Assembly (NCBI GenBank): GCA_023411225.1
Contig: JAEYPA010000010.1
Coordinates: forward strand, 8,070 to 72,069
Origin: Bacillota bacterium
Lineage (GTDB): Bacteria; Bacillota; Clostridia; Lachnospirales; Lachnospiraceae
Length of the DNA: 64,000 bases
Reading direction: 5' to 3'
Part shown: positions 39,926-49,045 of the stretch, in pieces
Layout: each line of letters begins with the position of its first letter
How positions within the stretch are numbered: the stretch's first letter is position 1
Made by a program: the position numbers and the translations under genes
Notes under the pieces: generated by a model
Told to the model about the DNA's origin: nothing
Database searches by the model: none
What the model saw: the letters and a program-made list of their open reading frames with translations, nothing else

Positions 39926-40252
39926 ATGAAGAAAAGTCAAATGGCGATTGAGCGCTGTACTACTGTTTCTACGATTCAGAAAATCTTAGGTGGGAAATGG
40001 AAAATTGAAATTCTTTACTATATGGGATTTCAAAATATACAACGCTTTGGAGAACTCAGGCGGCACATCGGAGATATAACAGAATCTTCCTTGACAAAGC
40101 AGTTGCGGGAACTGGAAGCAGACGGCTTTATTTCCCGTTTTGATTACAAGGAAGTGCCACCCAGAGTAGAATATTCTTTGACGGAACTTGGAAAGAGCTT
40201 TATCCCTGTCTTGGAGTTTATGAAAGAATGGGGAGAAAATAATTTGAATTAA
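39926..40252 (+). CDS. HxlR family transcriptional regulator
   Basis: A 108-residue winged-helix regulator. A single conserved Cys sits near the N-terminus (IERCTTVSTIQKILGGKWKIEI in part, Cys about 12), as in redox- or electrophile-sensing HxlR members such as YodB/HypR. The recognition part is FGELRRHIGDITESSLTKQLRELEADGFI (key DITESSLTKQL) and the wing VPPRVEYSLTELGK. GGGGTGAG precedes ATG 39926. It is divergent from the radical SAM pair and close to a GTAC palindrome, its likely operator. Confidence 0.92.
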   Translation: MKKSQMAIERCTTVSTIQKILGGKWKIEILYYMGFQNIQRFGELRRHIGDITESSLTKQLRELEADGFISRFDYKEVPPRVEYSLTELGKSFIPVLEFMKEWGENNLN

Positions 40253-40335
40253 AAGCATAGGTCAGAATTGAAATTGAGAAATTTCCCTCAATTCTTTGTA
40301 AAAACCGCTGCAGCTAGTGGACAAGGTTTTGATAG

Positions 40336-40580
40336 TCAAAGCAAGCCACCGTTGCTACCTACCAGCAGTACAAGACCGACTTTGACAGCTTCGCCATTAT
40401 TATCCGCAAGTATGTGGGAATACGAGAATTAACGCTCTCTATTGTTGATGAGTGTGTAAAATAATCATCGTTTAGGTACAGGACAAGTCAAGCGGACATC
40501 GTAGACAGAAGATACAGATTGTCTGGAACTTTACCGGGGAGCATAAACAGGACGAGGATAAACAGACCATTGAACAGTAG
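40336..40580 (+). pseudogene. Decayed C-terminus of a large serine recombinase (DUF4368-like)
   Basis: Frame 1 (40339-40464) reads KQATVATYQQYKTDFDSF, then IIIRKYVGIRELTLSIVDECVK and stop. After a one-base frameshift, 40458-40580 reads KIIIV, stop, VQDKSSGHRRQKIQIVWNF, TGEHKQ...EQ and stop. This is the usual tail of Tn-type large serine recombinases (YVGIRELT, DKSSGHRxQKI, I-x-x-NFxGE). The upstream part is absent. It marks past mobile-element activity beside the radical SAM/HxlR cassette. Confidence 0.8.
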
Positions 40581-40587
40581 AGAAAAA

Positions 40588-40625
40588 AGAGGACGGCATA
40601 GCTTTAGACTATGCCGTCTTCTTTT
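40588..40625. terminator. Bidirectional terminator before the Mn-catalase 3' end
   Basis: 10-bp stem GACGGCATAG (40592-40601 with 40609-40618), extended by AGA/TCT, with A-run on one side and TTTTTTT on the other. It terminates the minus-strand catalase gene. Confidence 0.85.
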
Positions 40626-40626
40626 T

Positions 40627-41295
40627 TTACTTAAAGGAAGGAGGATTAACCTCAGTATTAGCGAAGGTATTACCGCCAGGAGATGGTTCTGACATACTAA
40701 AGTACATTTTAGCTGCTTTCGTTGTACCAAAGTCACGGTTGGATCCAGTATCTTGTACCTTATTAAAGGCTTCTCTAAAGAGAGCATTATGGGCCTCCTC
40801 ACGGTTAAGTAAGAAATCAATGGTTTCTTTTACCTTTTTATCTTCGATTTGCCGATATAGATATTCATAGACAACCTTGGCGCGCTGCTCTGAAGCTATG
40901 TTTGAGAGAAGGTCGGCGCAAAGATCTCCTGTTACTGTGACATAATCAGCTGTCCAGGAATAGCCGGATGCATTGATCAGTCCAGGATTAAGCCCTAGTA
41001 TTACGTGAGACTGAATCTCTCCTGCTGCAACAGCCTGTGCATCTACATCATGCCCATTTAATAGATTGATTGTCTGAGCTACCATTTCCATATGTCCTAG
41101 TTCTTCTGCAGCAATATCCAAAAATAAATCTTTGATCTCTTGATCTTTCACCCGAAAGCTTTGAGACATATATTGAAGGGCTGCCTTTAATTCGCCGTTT
41201 CCGCCACCTAATTGTTCTTGAAGCAGAACAGCACATTGAGGATTTGGTTTTTCAATGGCAACTGGATGAAATAACATCTTTTCATGTTTAAACAT
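40627..41295 (-). CDS. Manganese catalase family protein (CotJC-like size)
   Basis: A 222-residue ferritin-like dimanganese protein. Ligands fit the Mn-catalase pattern: QEQLGGGNGELKAALQYMSQSF, AAEELGHMEMVAQTINLL, ASEQRAKVVYEYLYRQIED and NREEAHNALFREAF. It may remove H2O2 like LPC catalase, or be a spore-coat CotJC-like homologue; the size fits either better than the 266-aa Lactobacillus enzyme. ATG 41295 with GTGAGG-like SD upstream on the minus strand. It stands alone, divergent from the AI-2E-type permease. Confidence 0.9.
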   Translation of the reverse strand: MFKHEKMLFHPVAIEKPNPQCAVLLQEQLGGGNGELKAALQYMSQSFRVKDQEIKDLFLDIAAEELGHMEMVAQTINLLNGHDVDAQAVAAGEIQSHVILGLNPGLINASGYSWTADYVTVTGDLCADLLSNIASEQRAKVVYEYLYRQIEDKKVKETIDFLLNREEAHNALFREAFNKVQDTGSNRDFGTTKAAKMYFSMSEPSPGGNTFANTEVNPPSFK

Positions 41296-41428
41296 AGCGA
41301 TACCTCACTTTCTATAACACATAGTCTAAGCAAATAGGGCAAAAGTATTCTCTAAGGTTAAGATACAAGTACGAATTTACAATGTTATCTCATACATATA
41401 TAGTAAGACTTCATGAGGTAGCTTAACT

Positions 41429-42559
41429 GTGAATCTAAAAAAAAGGATAGTTGAAAATTGGTTAATTTATATTGTTGTGCTCGTATTAGCAGTGTTTACT
41501 ATAGAATACTGGAAGAACATGCAACAAGTGCTAGATTATATACTGACACTCTTAGCTCCGTTCATTATGGGTGGCTGTGTGGCTTTTGTTGTAAATCTTC
41601 CTATGAAATACATAGAAAATAAGCTTTTTGTGAACCATCAGACGAGAAAACTACGTAGAGGTGGCAGAATTTTTAGCATCTTACTCACTATTTTGTTGAT
41701 TTTTAGTATCGTGGCATTGGTACTATTTATCATTTTACCGGAACTATTTGAGACAGGGGGAGGGCTGTTATCTACCATCACTGAGTTTACAAAAAGACAG
41801 GAAAAGGTACTGAGGAATTTGTGGAAACAATATCCAAAATGGAAAGGTCTGTTACAACAAATAGATGTTGACTGGAGGCTTATTATGGAGAGAACATGGG
41901 AGTTTGCCAGAACTGGAGTAGGAGGGGTGATTAATTCAATCCTTGGAATGATAGATTCCATTTTTTTTCAAATGATTAATTTTCTTATTGGAAGTGTATT
42001 TGCCATTTATCTTTTGTATAGTAAGGAATTATTAGCGTCCCAGGCAAAGCAGTTGCTTTATTACTGTTTAAAAAAGGAGCGAGTGGACAGAATTCTATAT
42101 ATTCTTTCAGTGACCAATGAAACATTCTCTAGTTTCCTTACTGGGCAGTGTGTAGAGGCCTGCATTCTTGGCTTAATGTTTTTTGTTTCCATGCTTCTTA
42201 TTGGACTCCCATATCCACTGTTAATTGCAGTTGTAATAACAGTGACTGCATTAGTGCCTGTTTTTGGATCATTTGTGGGATTAGGAGTGGGAGTTTTTTT
42301 GATTTTGGCAACCAAGCCTGTAGATGCTCTGGTATTTATTGTGCTGTTTTTTATTTTGCAACAATTAGAGGAGAATCTTGTTTATCCTCATGTTGTAGGA
42401 AGTTCCATTGGACTACCATCCATCTGGGTTATGGTAGCAGTTACTTTAGGAGGAAGTCTTATGGGGGTAGTGGGAATGTTACTATTCCTGCCGTTGGCCT
42501 CAGTAATCTATCGATTGTTGAAAGAGAAGATAAAAAAGGGAGGGCAACATGGGGATTGA
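41429..42559 (+). CDS. AI-2E family transporter (YtvI/PerM type)
   Basis: A 376-residue membrane protein of the PerM/AI-2E exporter family, with helices at the N-terminus (LIYIVVLVLAVFTIEYW, LLAPFIMGGCVAFVVNLPM), a soluble middle region and a C-terminal helix block ending in VMVAVTLGGSLMGVVGMLLFLPLASVIYRLL (key GGSLMGVVGMLLFLP). Some homologues export AI-2, others act as Na+/H+ antiporters. Start GTG 41429 after GAGGTAG. It precedes the MarR-ABC cluster with a promoter between them. Confidence 0.9.
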   Translation: MNLKKRIVENWLIYIVVLVLAVFTIEYWKNMQQVLDYILTLLAPFIMGGCVAFVVNLPMKYIENKLFVNHQTRKLRRGGRIFSILLTILLIFSIVALVLFIILPELFETGGGLLSTITEFTKRQEKVLRNLWKQYPKWKGLLQQIDVDWRLIMERTWEFARTGVGGVINSILGMIDSIFFQMINFLIGSVFAIYLLYSKELLASQAKQLLYYCLKKERVDRILYILSVTNETFSSFLTGQCVEACILGLMFFVSMLLIGLPYPLLIAVVITVTALVPVFGSFVGLGVGVFLILATKPVDALVFIVLFFILQQLEENLVYPHVVGSSIGLPSIWVMVAVTLGGSLMGVVGMLLFLPLASVIYRLLKEKIKKGGQHGD

Positions 42560-42613
42560 CATTAAAGGGACAATTTGGTATTCTTAGTAGGCGAAATAGT
42601 TAGGTATCTAACT
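42556..42613 (+). promoter_or_regulatory. MarR-ABC promoter and operator
   Basis: TTGACA (42556-42561), 17 bp, TATTCT (42579-42584), then the perfect palindrome AGTTAGGTATCTAACT (42598-42613) at about the transcription start. AGTTAG-N4-CTAACT is a common MarR-family operator form. The MarR gene starts 37 bp later, so autorepression of the exporter operon is likely. Confidence 0.78.
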
Positions 42614-42650
42614 TTTTACATTTAAGTGAAACTCTTTTAAAGGAGGTAGT

Positions 42651-43088
42651 ATGGAAAAGTACAGTTTAGGAGTAATACATCACATATCACGAGTGCTAAA
42701 ACATAGAGTTGACAGTAATATGCAACAATTTGGACTCACAGGGCAACAATCCAGAATGATTACATTTATAGGATGTAGGTCAGCTAAAGAAGATGTCTTT
42801 CAACGGACGATTGAGGAGGAATTCCACATTCGCCCTTCTTCTGTTACAAGTATGCTGAAACTATTAGAGAAAAATGGGTATATTAAGAGGGAAAGTGTTC
42901 CTTGTGATGCAAGGTTAAAGAAGCTTGTTTTAACGAAAACAGGATATGATTTGTGGGAACAAATCGGGAATGTTATTGCAAGAGAAGATGAAAAGATACT
43001 GAATCATTTATCAAAAGAGGAGCAGGAAGAATTATTTCGTTTATTAGAGAAACTAACAGAGACTGATAGGGAGGCAACCAATGATTAA
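42651..43088 (+). CDS. MarR family transcriptional regulator
   Basis: A 145-residue winged-helix dimer protein. The recognition helix is FHIRPSSVTSMLKLLEKNGYI (key SSVTSMLK) with wing ESVPCDARLKKLVLT; DARLKK corresponds to the usual DxRxK wing. A perfect AAAGGAGGT precedes ATG 42651. It overlaps the first ABC gene by 8 bp and has a palindrome in its promoter. It should repress the exporter until a drug-like ligand binds. Confidence 0.95.
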   Translation: MEKYSLGVIHHISRVLKHRVDSNMQQFGLTGQQSRMITFIGCRSAKEDVFQRTIEEEFHIRPSSVTSMLKLLEKNGYIKRESVPCDARLKKLVLTKTGYDLWEQIGNVIAREDEKILNHLSKEEQEELFRLLEKLTETDREATND

Positions 43089-44820
43089 GCAGTTATTGAA
43101 GCAGGTGAAGGAATTTAAAAAGGATTCGATTCTTACACCGGTTCTCATTATATTTGAAGTATTTATGGAAGTATTAATTCCCTTACTAATGTCCAAGATA
43201 ATTGACAATGGAGTTAGTAAGGGTGACTTAGGTTATGTATACAAGCTGGGAGCCATCATGTTTGGTATTTCCTTGCTGTCTTTATTTTTTGGTACTATGG
43301 CTGGAAAGACAGGTGCTACAGCTTCAGCGGGATTTGCCAGAAATCTAAGAAAGGCTATGTTTTATAACATACAGAATTTCTCTTTTAGTAATATTGATAA
43401 ATATTCTACCGCAGGTCTTGTTACCCGTCTGACTACAGATGTGACTAATGTGCAGAATGCTTATCATATGATCATTCGTATGTTTGTGCGAAGCCCAATT
43501 ATGTTGATTTCAGCCATGATTATGTGCTTTACCATCAATGCCAGACTATCCCTGGTTTTTCTGGGGGCAGTAATCTTTCTAGGCTTTTGTCTGTACTTTA
43601 TCATGACACATGCTCATCCATATTTTAGAAAGATGTTTCGTAAGTATGATGACGTGAATAGTAGTCTACAGGAGAATCTCACAGGAATCCGAGTGGTAAA
43701 GGCTTATGTGAAGGAAGAATATGAAACGGACAAGTTTCATAAAGCCAGTGAACAGGTTTATGATTATTCCGTTAAGGCAGAGCGTTTGATTATTCTCAAT
43801 GCTCCTATTATGCAGCTGACCGTTTACTCCTGTATCATCCTTCTTTCCTGGCTTGGAGCAAAGATGGTAGTAGGATCTTCCATGACCACAGGTGAGTTAA
43901 TGAGCTTGTTTACCTATACCTCTAACATTCTTATTTCATTAATGCTAATTTCCATGGTATTTATAATGGTTATTATGGCTAAAAGCTCTGCAGAGAGAAT
44001 CGTGGAGATATTAGGTGAAGAAAGTGATTTAACCAATAAAGACAATGCCATTACAGAAGTAAAGAATGGAGCCATTGATTTTGACCATGTTAGCTTTAGT
44101 TATGTGAAGGATAAAGATAACTACGCGTTAAGTGATGTGGATCTTCAAATTAAGAGTGGAGAAACCATTGGTATTATTGGTGGAACAGGAAGCTCCAAAT
44201 CCAGCTTTGTACAGCTGATTCCTAGACTCTATGACGTTACAGAAGGTGCTGTGAGAGTAGCAGGAGTCGATGTAAGAGATTATGATCTTAATTCTTTGCG
44301 TAATCAGGTGGCTATGGTGCTTCAGAAAAATGTTTTATTTTCGGGTACTATTAAGGAGAATTTGAAATGGGGCAATCCTGAAGCAACGGATGAAGAAATT
44401 ATTCGTGTATGTAAGTTGGCACAGGCTCATGATTTTATTGAAACATTTGAACAAGGTTATGATACTCATATTGAGCAAGGAGGTACCAATGTATCTGGGG
44501 GGCAGAAGCAGCGCTTATGTATTGCCAGAGCCTTACTGAAAAAACCAAGAATTCTTATTCTGGACGACTCTACCAGTGCCGTAGATACAAGAACAGATGC
44601 TTTAATTAGAAAGGCATTTAAGGAAGAAATTCCAGAAGTCACCAAGCTGATTATCGCGCAGCGAATCTCCAGTATTCAGGATGCTGATCGTATTATTGTT
44701 TTAAATGATGGTCTGGTTGATGGTTTTGGAACCCATGATGAACTGCTTCATAACAATACCATTTATCAGGAAGTATATAATTCACAGATGAAGGGAGCTG
44801 ATTTTGATGATGGAAAATAA
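43081..44820 (+). CDS. ABC exporter half-transporter A (degenerate ATP site)
   Basis: A 579-residue fusion of six membrane helices (1-310) and an ABC ATPase (340-579). The ATP site is off-consensus: Walker A GGTGSSKSS has Ser for the last Gly, Walker B ILILDDSTSAVD has Asp for the catalytic Glu, and the H-loop IIAQRIS has Gln for His. The signature VSGGQKQR is normal. This is the pattern of the degenerate subunit in heterodimeric multidrug exporters (LmrCD/BmrCD type). It overlaps marR at the start and its partner at the end. Confidence 0.94.
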   Translation: MIKQLLKQVKEFKKDSILTPVLIIFEVFMEVLIPLLMSKIIDNGVSKGDLGYVYKLGAIMFGISLLSLFFGTMAGKTGATASAGFARNLRKAMFYNIQNFSFSNIDKYSTAGLVTRLTTDVTNVQNAYHMIIRMFVRSPIMLISAMIMCFTINARLSLVFLGAVIFLGFCLYFIMTHAHPYFRKMFRKYDDVNSSLQENLTGIRVVKAYVKEEYETDKFHKASEQVYDYSVKAERLIILNAPIMQLTVYSCIILLSWLGAKMVVGSSMTTGELMSLFTYTSNILISLMLISMVFIMVIMAKSSAERIVEILGEESDLTNKDNAITEVKNGAIDFDHVSFSYVKDKDNYALSDVDLQIKSGETIGIIGGTGSSKSSFVQLIPRLYDVTEGAVRVAGVDVRDYDLNSLRNQVAMVLQKNVLFSGTIKENLKWGNPEATDEEIIRVCKLAQAHDFIETFEQGYDTHIEQGGTNVSGGQKQRLCIARALLKKPRILILDDSTSAVDTRTDALIRKAFKEEIPEVTKLIIAQRISSIQDADRIIVLNDGLVDGFGTHDELLHNNTIYQEVYNSQMKGADFDDGK

Positions 44821-46696
44821 ACATAAACGTGGTGGAACAGCTCCTATGAAAACCTTTAAAAGACTGATAAGATTAGTTTATTCCAAATACCCTGTTCACT
44901 GTATTATCGTGGTCATATCAATTATAATAAGTTCATTGGCAGGTGTAGCAGGAAGTGTATTTTTAAAGACTTTAGTGGATGATTATATTAGCCCATATAT
45001 AGGCAGTGTAAATCCGGATTTTATACCTTTGGCCAAAGCTCTGTTTAAATTGGGAGGACTGTTTACCATAGGTGTGCTTAGCAGTTATATATTTAACCGC
45101 CTTATGGTTACTGTGACCCAAGGGACCTTAAAGGGTATCCGTAATGATTTGTTTGAGCATATGGAAACCTTACCGATTAAATTCTATGATACCCATATCC
45201 ATGGGGATTTAATGAGTATTTATACCAATGATACAGATACTCTTAGACAGATGATCAGCCAGAGTATGCCCCAGCTGATATCTTCCAGTATTACTATTGT
45301 CAGTGTTATCATCTCAATGTTGGTTCTAAGTATACCGCTGTCCTTAGTGGTATTTGTCATTGTTGTATTGATGGTTATTATCACTAAGAAGCTGGCTGGA
45401 AAAAGCGGATTCTATTTTATGAAGCAGCAAAAGGATATTGGTCAAGTCAATGGATACATTGAAGAAATGATGGAAGGCCAAAAGGTTGTTAAGGTATTCT
45501 GTCATGAAGAAGAAACCAAGGATGACTTTGATCAGATTAATGATCAGTTGTATAACAGTGCAAAAAGCGCTAATACATTTGCTAATATATTGATGCCAAT
45601 TATGGGCAACCTAGGTTATATTAGCTTTGTACTGGTATCAGTAGTAGGTGCATTCTTAGCAGTTAACAAGGTACAGGGATTCTCTTTAGGTTCTCTAGCA
45701 GCTTTTTTATTGCTTACTAGAACCTTTGCACAACCTATTTCACAGATTTCCCAACAGTTTAATGCAATCGTTATGGCTATGGCAGGTGCAGAACGTATTT
45801 TTAAGCTGCTAGATGAAAAGCCTGAAGTAGACGAGGGATATGTTACTCTTGTTAATGCAACTATTGATCAGGAGGGCAACATCAGTGAATGTAAGGAACA
45901 CACCGGCATCTGGGCATGGAAACATCCTCATGAGAAAGATGGTACAGTGACATATACCAGATTACTAGGAGATGTGGTATTCGATGATGTGGACTTTGGC
46001 TACGACGATAGTAAACTGGTGCTTCAAAATATCACATTATTTGCAAAACCAGGACAGAAGATTGCTTTTGTAGGTGCTACCGGAGCAGGAAAAACTACGA
46101 TTACTAACTTGATTAACCGTTTTTATGACATCCAGGACGGTAAGATTCGATATGACGGCATTAACGTTAACAAGATAAAAAAGGGTGATTTAAGACGTTC
46201 TCTTGGAATTGTCTTGCAGGATACCCACTTGTTTACAGGAACGGTTAAGGATAATATCAAGTATGGTAAATTTAATGCCTCGGATGAAGAGGTTATAGCT
46301 GCAGCTAAGTTAGCCAATGCTCATCAGTTTATTAATCATTTGCCAAAAGGGTATGACACAATGCTTTCTGGAGATGGAGCTAATCTCTCTCAGGGGCAAA
46401 GGCAGCTTCTTTCTATTGCTAGGGCAGCCATAGCAGATCCACCTGTGCTCATACTTGATGAGGCCACCTCCAGTATTGATACCAGAACGGAGGCCATTGT
46501 ACAGGAAGGTATGGATAAGCTAATGGAAGGAAGGACAGTCTTTGTTATCGCTCACCGACTTTCTACTGTAAAGAACTCTGATGTGATTATGGTACTGGAA
46601 AATGGACGTATCATTGAACGTGGAAATCACGATGATTTAATTGAACAGAAAGGCAAGTATTATCAACTTTATACAGGAGCTTTTGAGTTGTCTTAA
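44807..46696 (+). CDS. ABC exporter half-transporter B (canonical ATP site)
   Basis: A 629-residue partner of the previous protein. Membrane helices fill about 30-330 and the ATPase 380-630. A 40-residue insertion before the ATPase (VTLVNATIDQEGNISECKEHT in part) is typical of the long subunit. Walker A GATGAGKTT, Walker B VLILDEATSSID and H-loop VIAHRLSTV are canonical, whereas the signature is LSQGQRQ. Thus the LSQGQ faces the degenerate Walker site of subunit A. AAGGGAG precedes ATG 44807; ATG 44810 is equally possible. Confidence 0.94.
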   Translation: MMENKHKRGGTAPMKTFKRLIRLVYSKYPVHCIIVVISIIISSLAGVAGSVFLKTLVDDYISPYIGSVNPDFIPLAKALFKLGGLFTIGVLSSYIFNRLMVTVTQGTLKGIRNDLFEHMETLPIKFYDTHIHGDLMSIYTNDTDTLRQMISQSMPQLISSSITIVSVIISMLVLSIPLSLVVFVIVVLMVIITKKLAGKSGFYFMKQQKDIGQVNGYIEEMMEGQKVVKVFCHEEETKDDFDQINDQLYNSAKSANTFANILMPIMGNLGYISFVLVSVVGAFLAVNKVQGFSLGSLAAFLLLTRTFAQPISQISQQFNAIVMAMAGAERIFKLLDEKPEVDEGYVTLVNATIDQEGNISECKEHTGIWAWKHPHEKDGTVTYTRLLGDVVFDDVDFGYDDSKLVLQNITLFAKPGQKIAFVGATGAGKTTITNLINRFYDIQDGKIRYDGINVNKIKKGDLRRSLGIVLQDTHLFTGTVKDNIKYGKFNASDEEVIAAAKLANAHQFINHLPKGYDTMLSGDGANLSQGQRQLLSIARAAIADPPVLILDEATSSIDTRTEAIVQEGMDKLMEGRTVFVIAHRLSTVKNSDVIMVLENGRIIERGNHDDLIEQKGKYYQLYTGAFELS

Positions 46697-46703
46697 GTTT
46701 TAC

Positions 46704-46741
46704 AGCATCTATAGACTTTTAGCCTATAGATGCTTTTTTTG
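46704..46741 (+). terminator. Terminator of the marR-ABC operon
   Basis: Perfect 11-bp stem AGCATCTATAG (46704-46714 with 46724-46734), then TTTTTTT. Confidence 0.92.
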
Positions 46742-46837
46742 TAGCGTACTTGGAGAAGTATGTTTCTCATGAGTTTTAGTAATGAAAAAACCATAAAATG
46801 CCCCACATTTCGCCTCCTACTGGGTTAACATAGTTTA

Positions 46838-46866
46838 TTGTATATATGGAATTATAATGTTATAAT
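46838..46866 (+). promoter_or_regulatory. Promoter of the MoxR operon
   Basis: TTGTAT (46838-46843), 17 bp, TATAAT (46861-46866), 20 bp before the MoxR start, with AAAGGAGG between. Confidence 0.7.
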
Positions 46867-46886
46867 ATAAAAAAGGAGGAGAAAAA

Positions 46887-47846
46887 ATGAAATATATGGA
46901 TGATATAAATAAAATTAGAAATAATATCAATGAAATATTGATAGGAAAAGAAGACAAGGTTGAGTTTGTACTGAATGCATTCTTATCCGGAGGTCATATA
47001 TTACTTGAGGACGTACCAGGTGTAGGAAAGACAACATTAGCCAATGCATTGGCACGCTCTCTGGATGTAAGTTTTGGAAGGATACAGTTCACTCCAGATA
47101 CTTTACCAAGTGATGTTACAGGTATCTCTATTTATAACATGGAAACTTGCAATTTTGAGTATATGAAGGGTGCTATTATGCACAACATAATCCTTGCAGA
47201 TGAGATTAATCGTACTTCTCCTAAAACTCAAGCAAGTTTATTAGAAGCTATGGAAGAAAAGCAAGTCACAGTTGATGGTAAGATTCATCAGTTAGAAGAG
47301 CCGTTTATGGTAATTGCTACTCAGAATCCAATAGATTTCCTGGGGACTTACAACCTACCTGAAGCACAGCTGGATCGTTTCTTAATGCGTATCTCAATCG
47401 GATATCCGGATACCAGACAAGAAATTAAAATGGTAAACAATTACCTGGAAAATAAGAGGCTTGGAACAGTTAAGGCTGTTTGCTCCAGAGAAATAATAAC
47501 CGAGGTAATGAAGGAAGTTGAACATATTTTTGTAGATTCCGACATTATTAATTTTATAGTAGAAATCACAGAGGCTACAAGAAACAATGAACAACTTACT
47601 TTGGGTGCCAGTCCGAGAGCAACTTTGGCTCTGATTCGTTCAGCCCAATCTGCAGCATATCTAAAGGGGCGCGATTATGTGATACCAGATGATGTGTTAC
47701 ATATTCTAGAGCCTGTACTCTGCCATCGTATGGTTTTATCTATGGAAGCAAAGTTGAATAAGCAGAAGGCAGAGGATATACTACGTAGTATACTCAAGAA
47801 AATAAAGGTTCCTGTTCTTAAAAATAAAAGTAATGAAAACAAGTAA
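46887..47846 (+). CDS. MoxR-type AAA+ ATPase
   Basis: A 319-residue AAA+ chaperone-like ATPase. Walker A is PGVGKTTLANALA (about 38-50), Walker B ILADEINRTSPKTQASLLEAM, sensor ATQNPIDFLGTYNLPEAQLDRF (key ATQNP and QLDRF). The C-terminal lid holds LGASPRATLALI. MoxR proteins work with VWA/DUF58 and transglutaminase-like proteins, exactly the next two genes. Start ATG 46887. Confidence 0.96.
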   Translation: MKYMDDINKIRNNINEILIGKEDKVEFVLNAFLSGGHILLEDVPGVGKTTLANALARSLDVSFGRIQFTPDTLPSDVTGISIYNMETCNFEYMKGAIMHNIILADEINRTSPKTQASLLEAMEEKQVTVDGKIHQLEEPFMVIATQNPIDFLGTYNLPEAQLDRFLMRISIGYPDTRQEIKMVNNYLENKRLGTVKAVCSREIITEVMKEVEHIFVDSDIINFIVEITEATRNNEQLTLGASPRATLALIRSAQSAAYLKGRDYVIPDDVLHILEPVLCHRMVLSMEAKLNKQKAEDILRSILKKIKVPVLKNKSNENK

Positions 47847-47857
47847 AGGATGACGTT

Positions 47858-49045
47858 ATGAAATTAAATCGATTTCTCTATGTCCTCCTGTTTCTGGCTG
47901 TTTATATTTTTGCTTCCAATATTGGAGGAACTATCAGCTATTTATTGTTATATTTGGTCTTGTTTATTCCTATATTATCTATAATATACTTGGTTTATGT
48001 ATGTTTTCGCTTTCGTATATATCAACATGTTGAGAGAAAAGTTCTTATTAAAGGGGATCACATTTCATATAATTTTCATTTATCAAATGAAGGTTTTATA
48101 GCCTATACGGATGTAAGGGTCATCTTTGAAGAAAAGACCTCAAGTGTGGAAAAAATAAGCCCAGATACTAGTTATTGTCTGCTTCCTGGCGAGGATATTA
48201 AAAAGCAGACTACTTTGTGTTGCCATTATAGAGGTCAGTATTATGTTGGAATTAATCATGTTATTGTACGTGATTTTTTCCATCTATTTAAAATTAAGTA
48301 TACATATAAAAGTACAGTAGAAGTACAGGTAATGCCAAGAGTATTACAATTGGATAAACTGGAGATTGGACCTAATGAAGACAATATGAAAATAGATTTT
48401 CGTAATGGCTCTAAAAAACAAATGGTAAAAGACAACGAAGTGAGAAAGTACCAAAGTGGAGACACTATGAAACTGATTCATTGGAAGTCCAGTGCCAAAA
48501 CAAGAACTTTAATGTCACAAAAGTATGCTGATGAGCCTAAGACAGAAGTTATTAGTGTGATTGATTTAAGTGAACGAAAGATAGATAAATATGAGAAAAT
48601 CGTTACTGAGGATAAAATGTTAGAGGCTGTATTGGCAATTCACAATTATTTTCATTTGAATTCCATATCGTCCAAAGTTATCTATGGGAATAAGGCGATA
48701 GAGATTCAGAGTATACAGGATAAGTCAGATTTTGATAACTTCTATACTATTTGTAAATCTATTCTTTTTCAGAGTGAGTATTCGTGTTCGGAACTCGTGA
48801 GTTATGCCATGAAGATAGGATCAGATATTGGGCATCTTATTATACTTACAGCCAATTTAAATAACGAATTGTGTATTACCTGTAACCAGGCGGTTGGTTA
48901 TGGGTTAGAATTGACTATTATATATGTAGGTGATGAGGATCTAATGTTACGAAAATCGCTTCTAAATAACAAAATACACTTACATGTCATCAATCTGGAT
49001 GTTGAGGTTGAAGAGATCTTATCAAATGGGAGGGAGAAGTCATGA
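47858..49045 (+). CDS. DUF58 (VWA-like) membrane protein
   Basis: A 395-residue protein. Two membrane helices lie at residues 5-50 (FLYVLLFLAVYIFASNIG and LLLYLVLFIPILSIIYLVYV). A beta-rich region follows, and the DUF58 core motif RKYQSGDTMKLIHWKSSAKT sits near 195-215, followed by a VWA-like fold (EVISVIDLSE). It is 11 bp after the MoxR gene and overlaps the transglutaminase gene by 4 bp. Partner of MoxR by context. Confidence 0.92.
   Translation: MKLNRFLYVLLFLAVYIFASNIGGTISYLLLYLVLFIPILSIIYLVYVCFRFRIYQHVERKVLIKGDHISYNFHLSNEGFIAYTDVRVIFEEKTSSVEKISPDTSYCLLPGEDIKKQTTLCCHYRGQYYVGINHVIVRDFFHLFKIKYTYKSTVEVQVMPRVLQLDKLEIGPNEDNMKIDFRNGSKKQMVKDNEVRKYQSGDTMKLIHWKSSAKTRTLMSQKYADEPKTEVISVIDLSERKIDKYEKIVTEDKMLEAVLAIHNYFHLNSISSKVIYGNKAIEIQSIQDKSDFDNFYTICKSILFQSEYSCSELVSYAMKIGSDIGHLIILTANLNNELCITCNQAVGYGLELTIIYVGDEDLMLRKSLLNNKIHLHVINLDVEVEEILSNGREKS

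Larger units (their letters stand above)
40253..40626 (+). other. Intergenic region with recombinase relic and terminator
   Basis: A 374-bp gap. A GAATTGAAATTGAG / CTCAATTC inverted segment lies at about 40266-40296, then the recombinase relic (40336-40580) and the shared terminator (40588-40625). No intact gene. Confidence 0.6.

Noticed and set aside
40488..40820. Minus-strand frame of 110 codons over the catalase 3' end
   Set aside because: It crosses the shared terminator and the recombinase relic and has no SD or homology.
42148..42603. Open frame of 151 codons overlapping the AI-2E gene
   Set aside because: Cys- and Ser-rich out-of-frame translation of a membrane gene, no ribosome site at its start.
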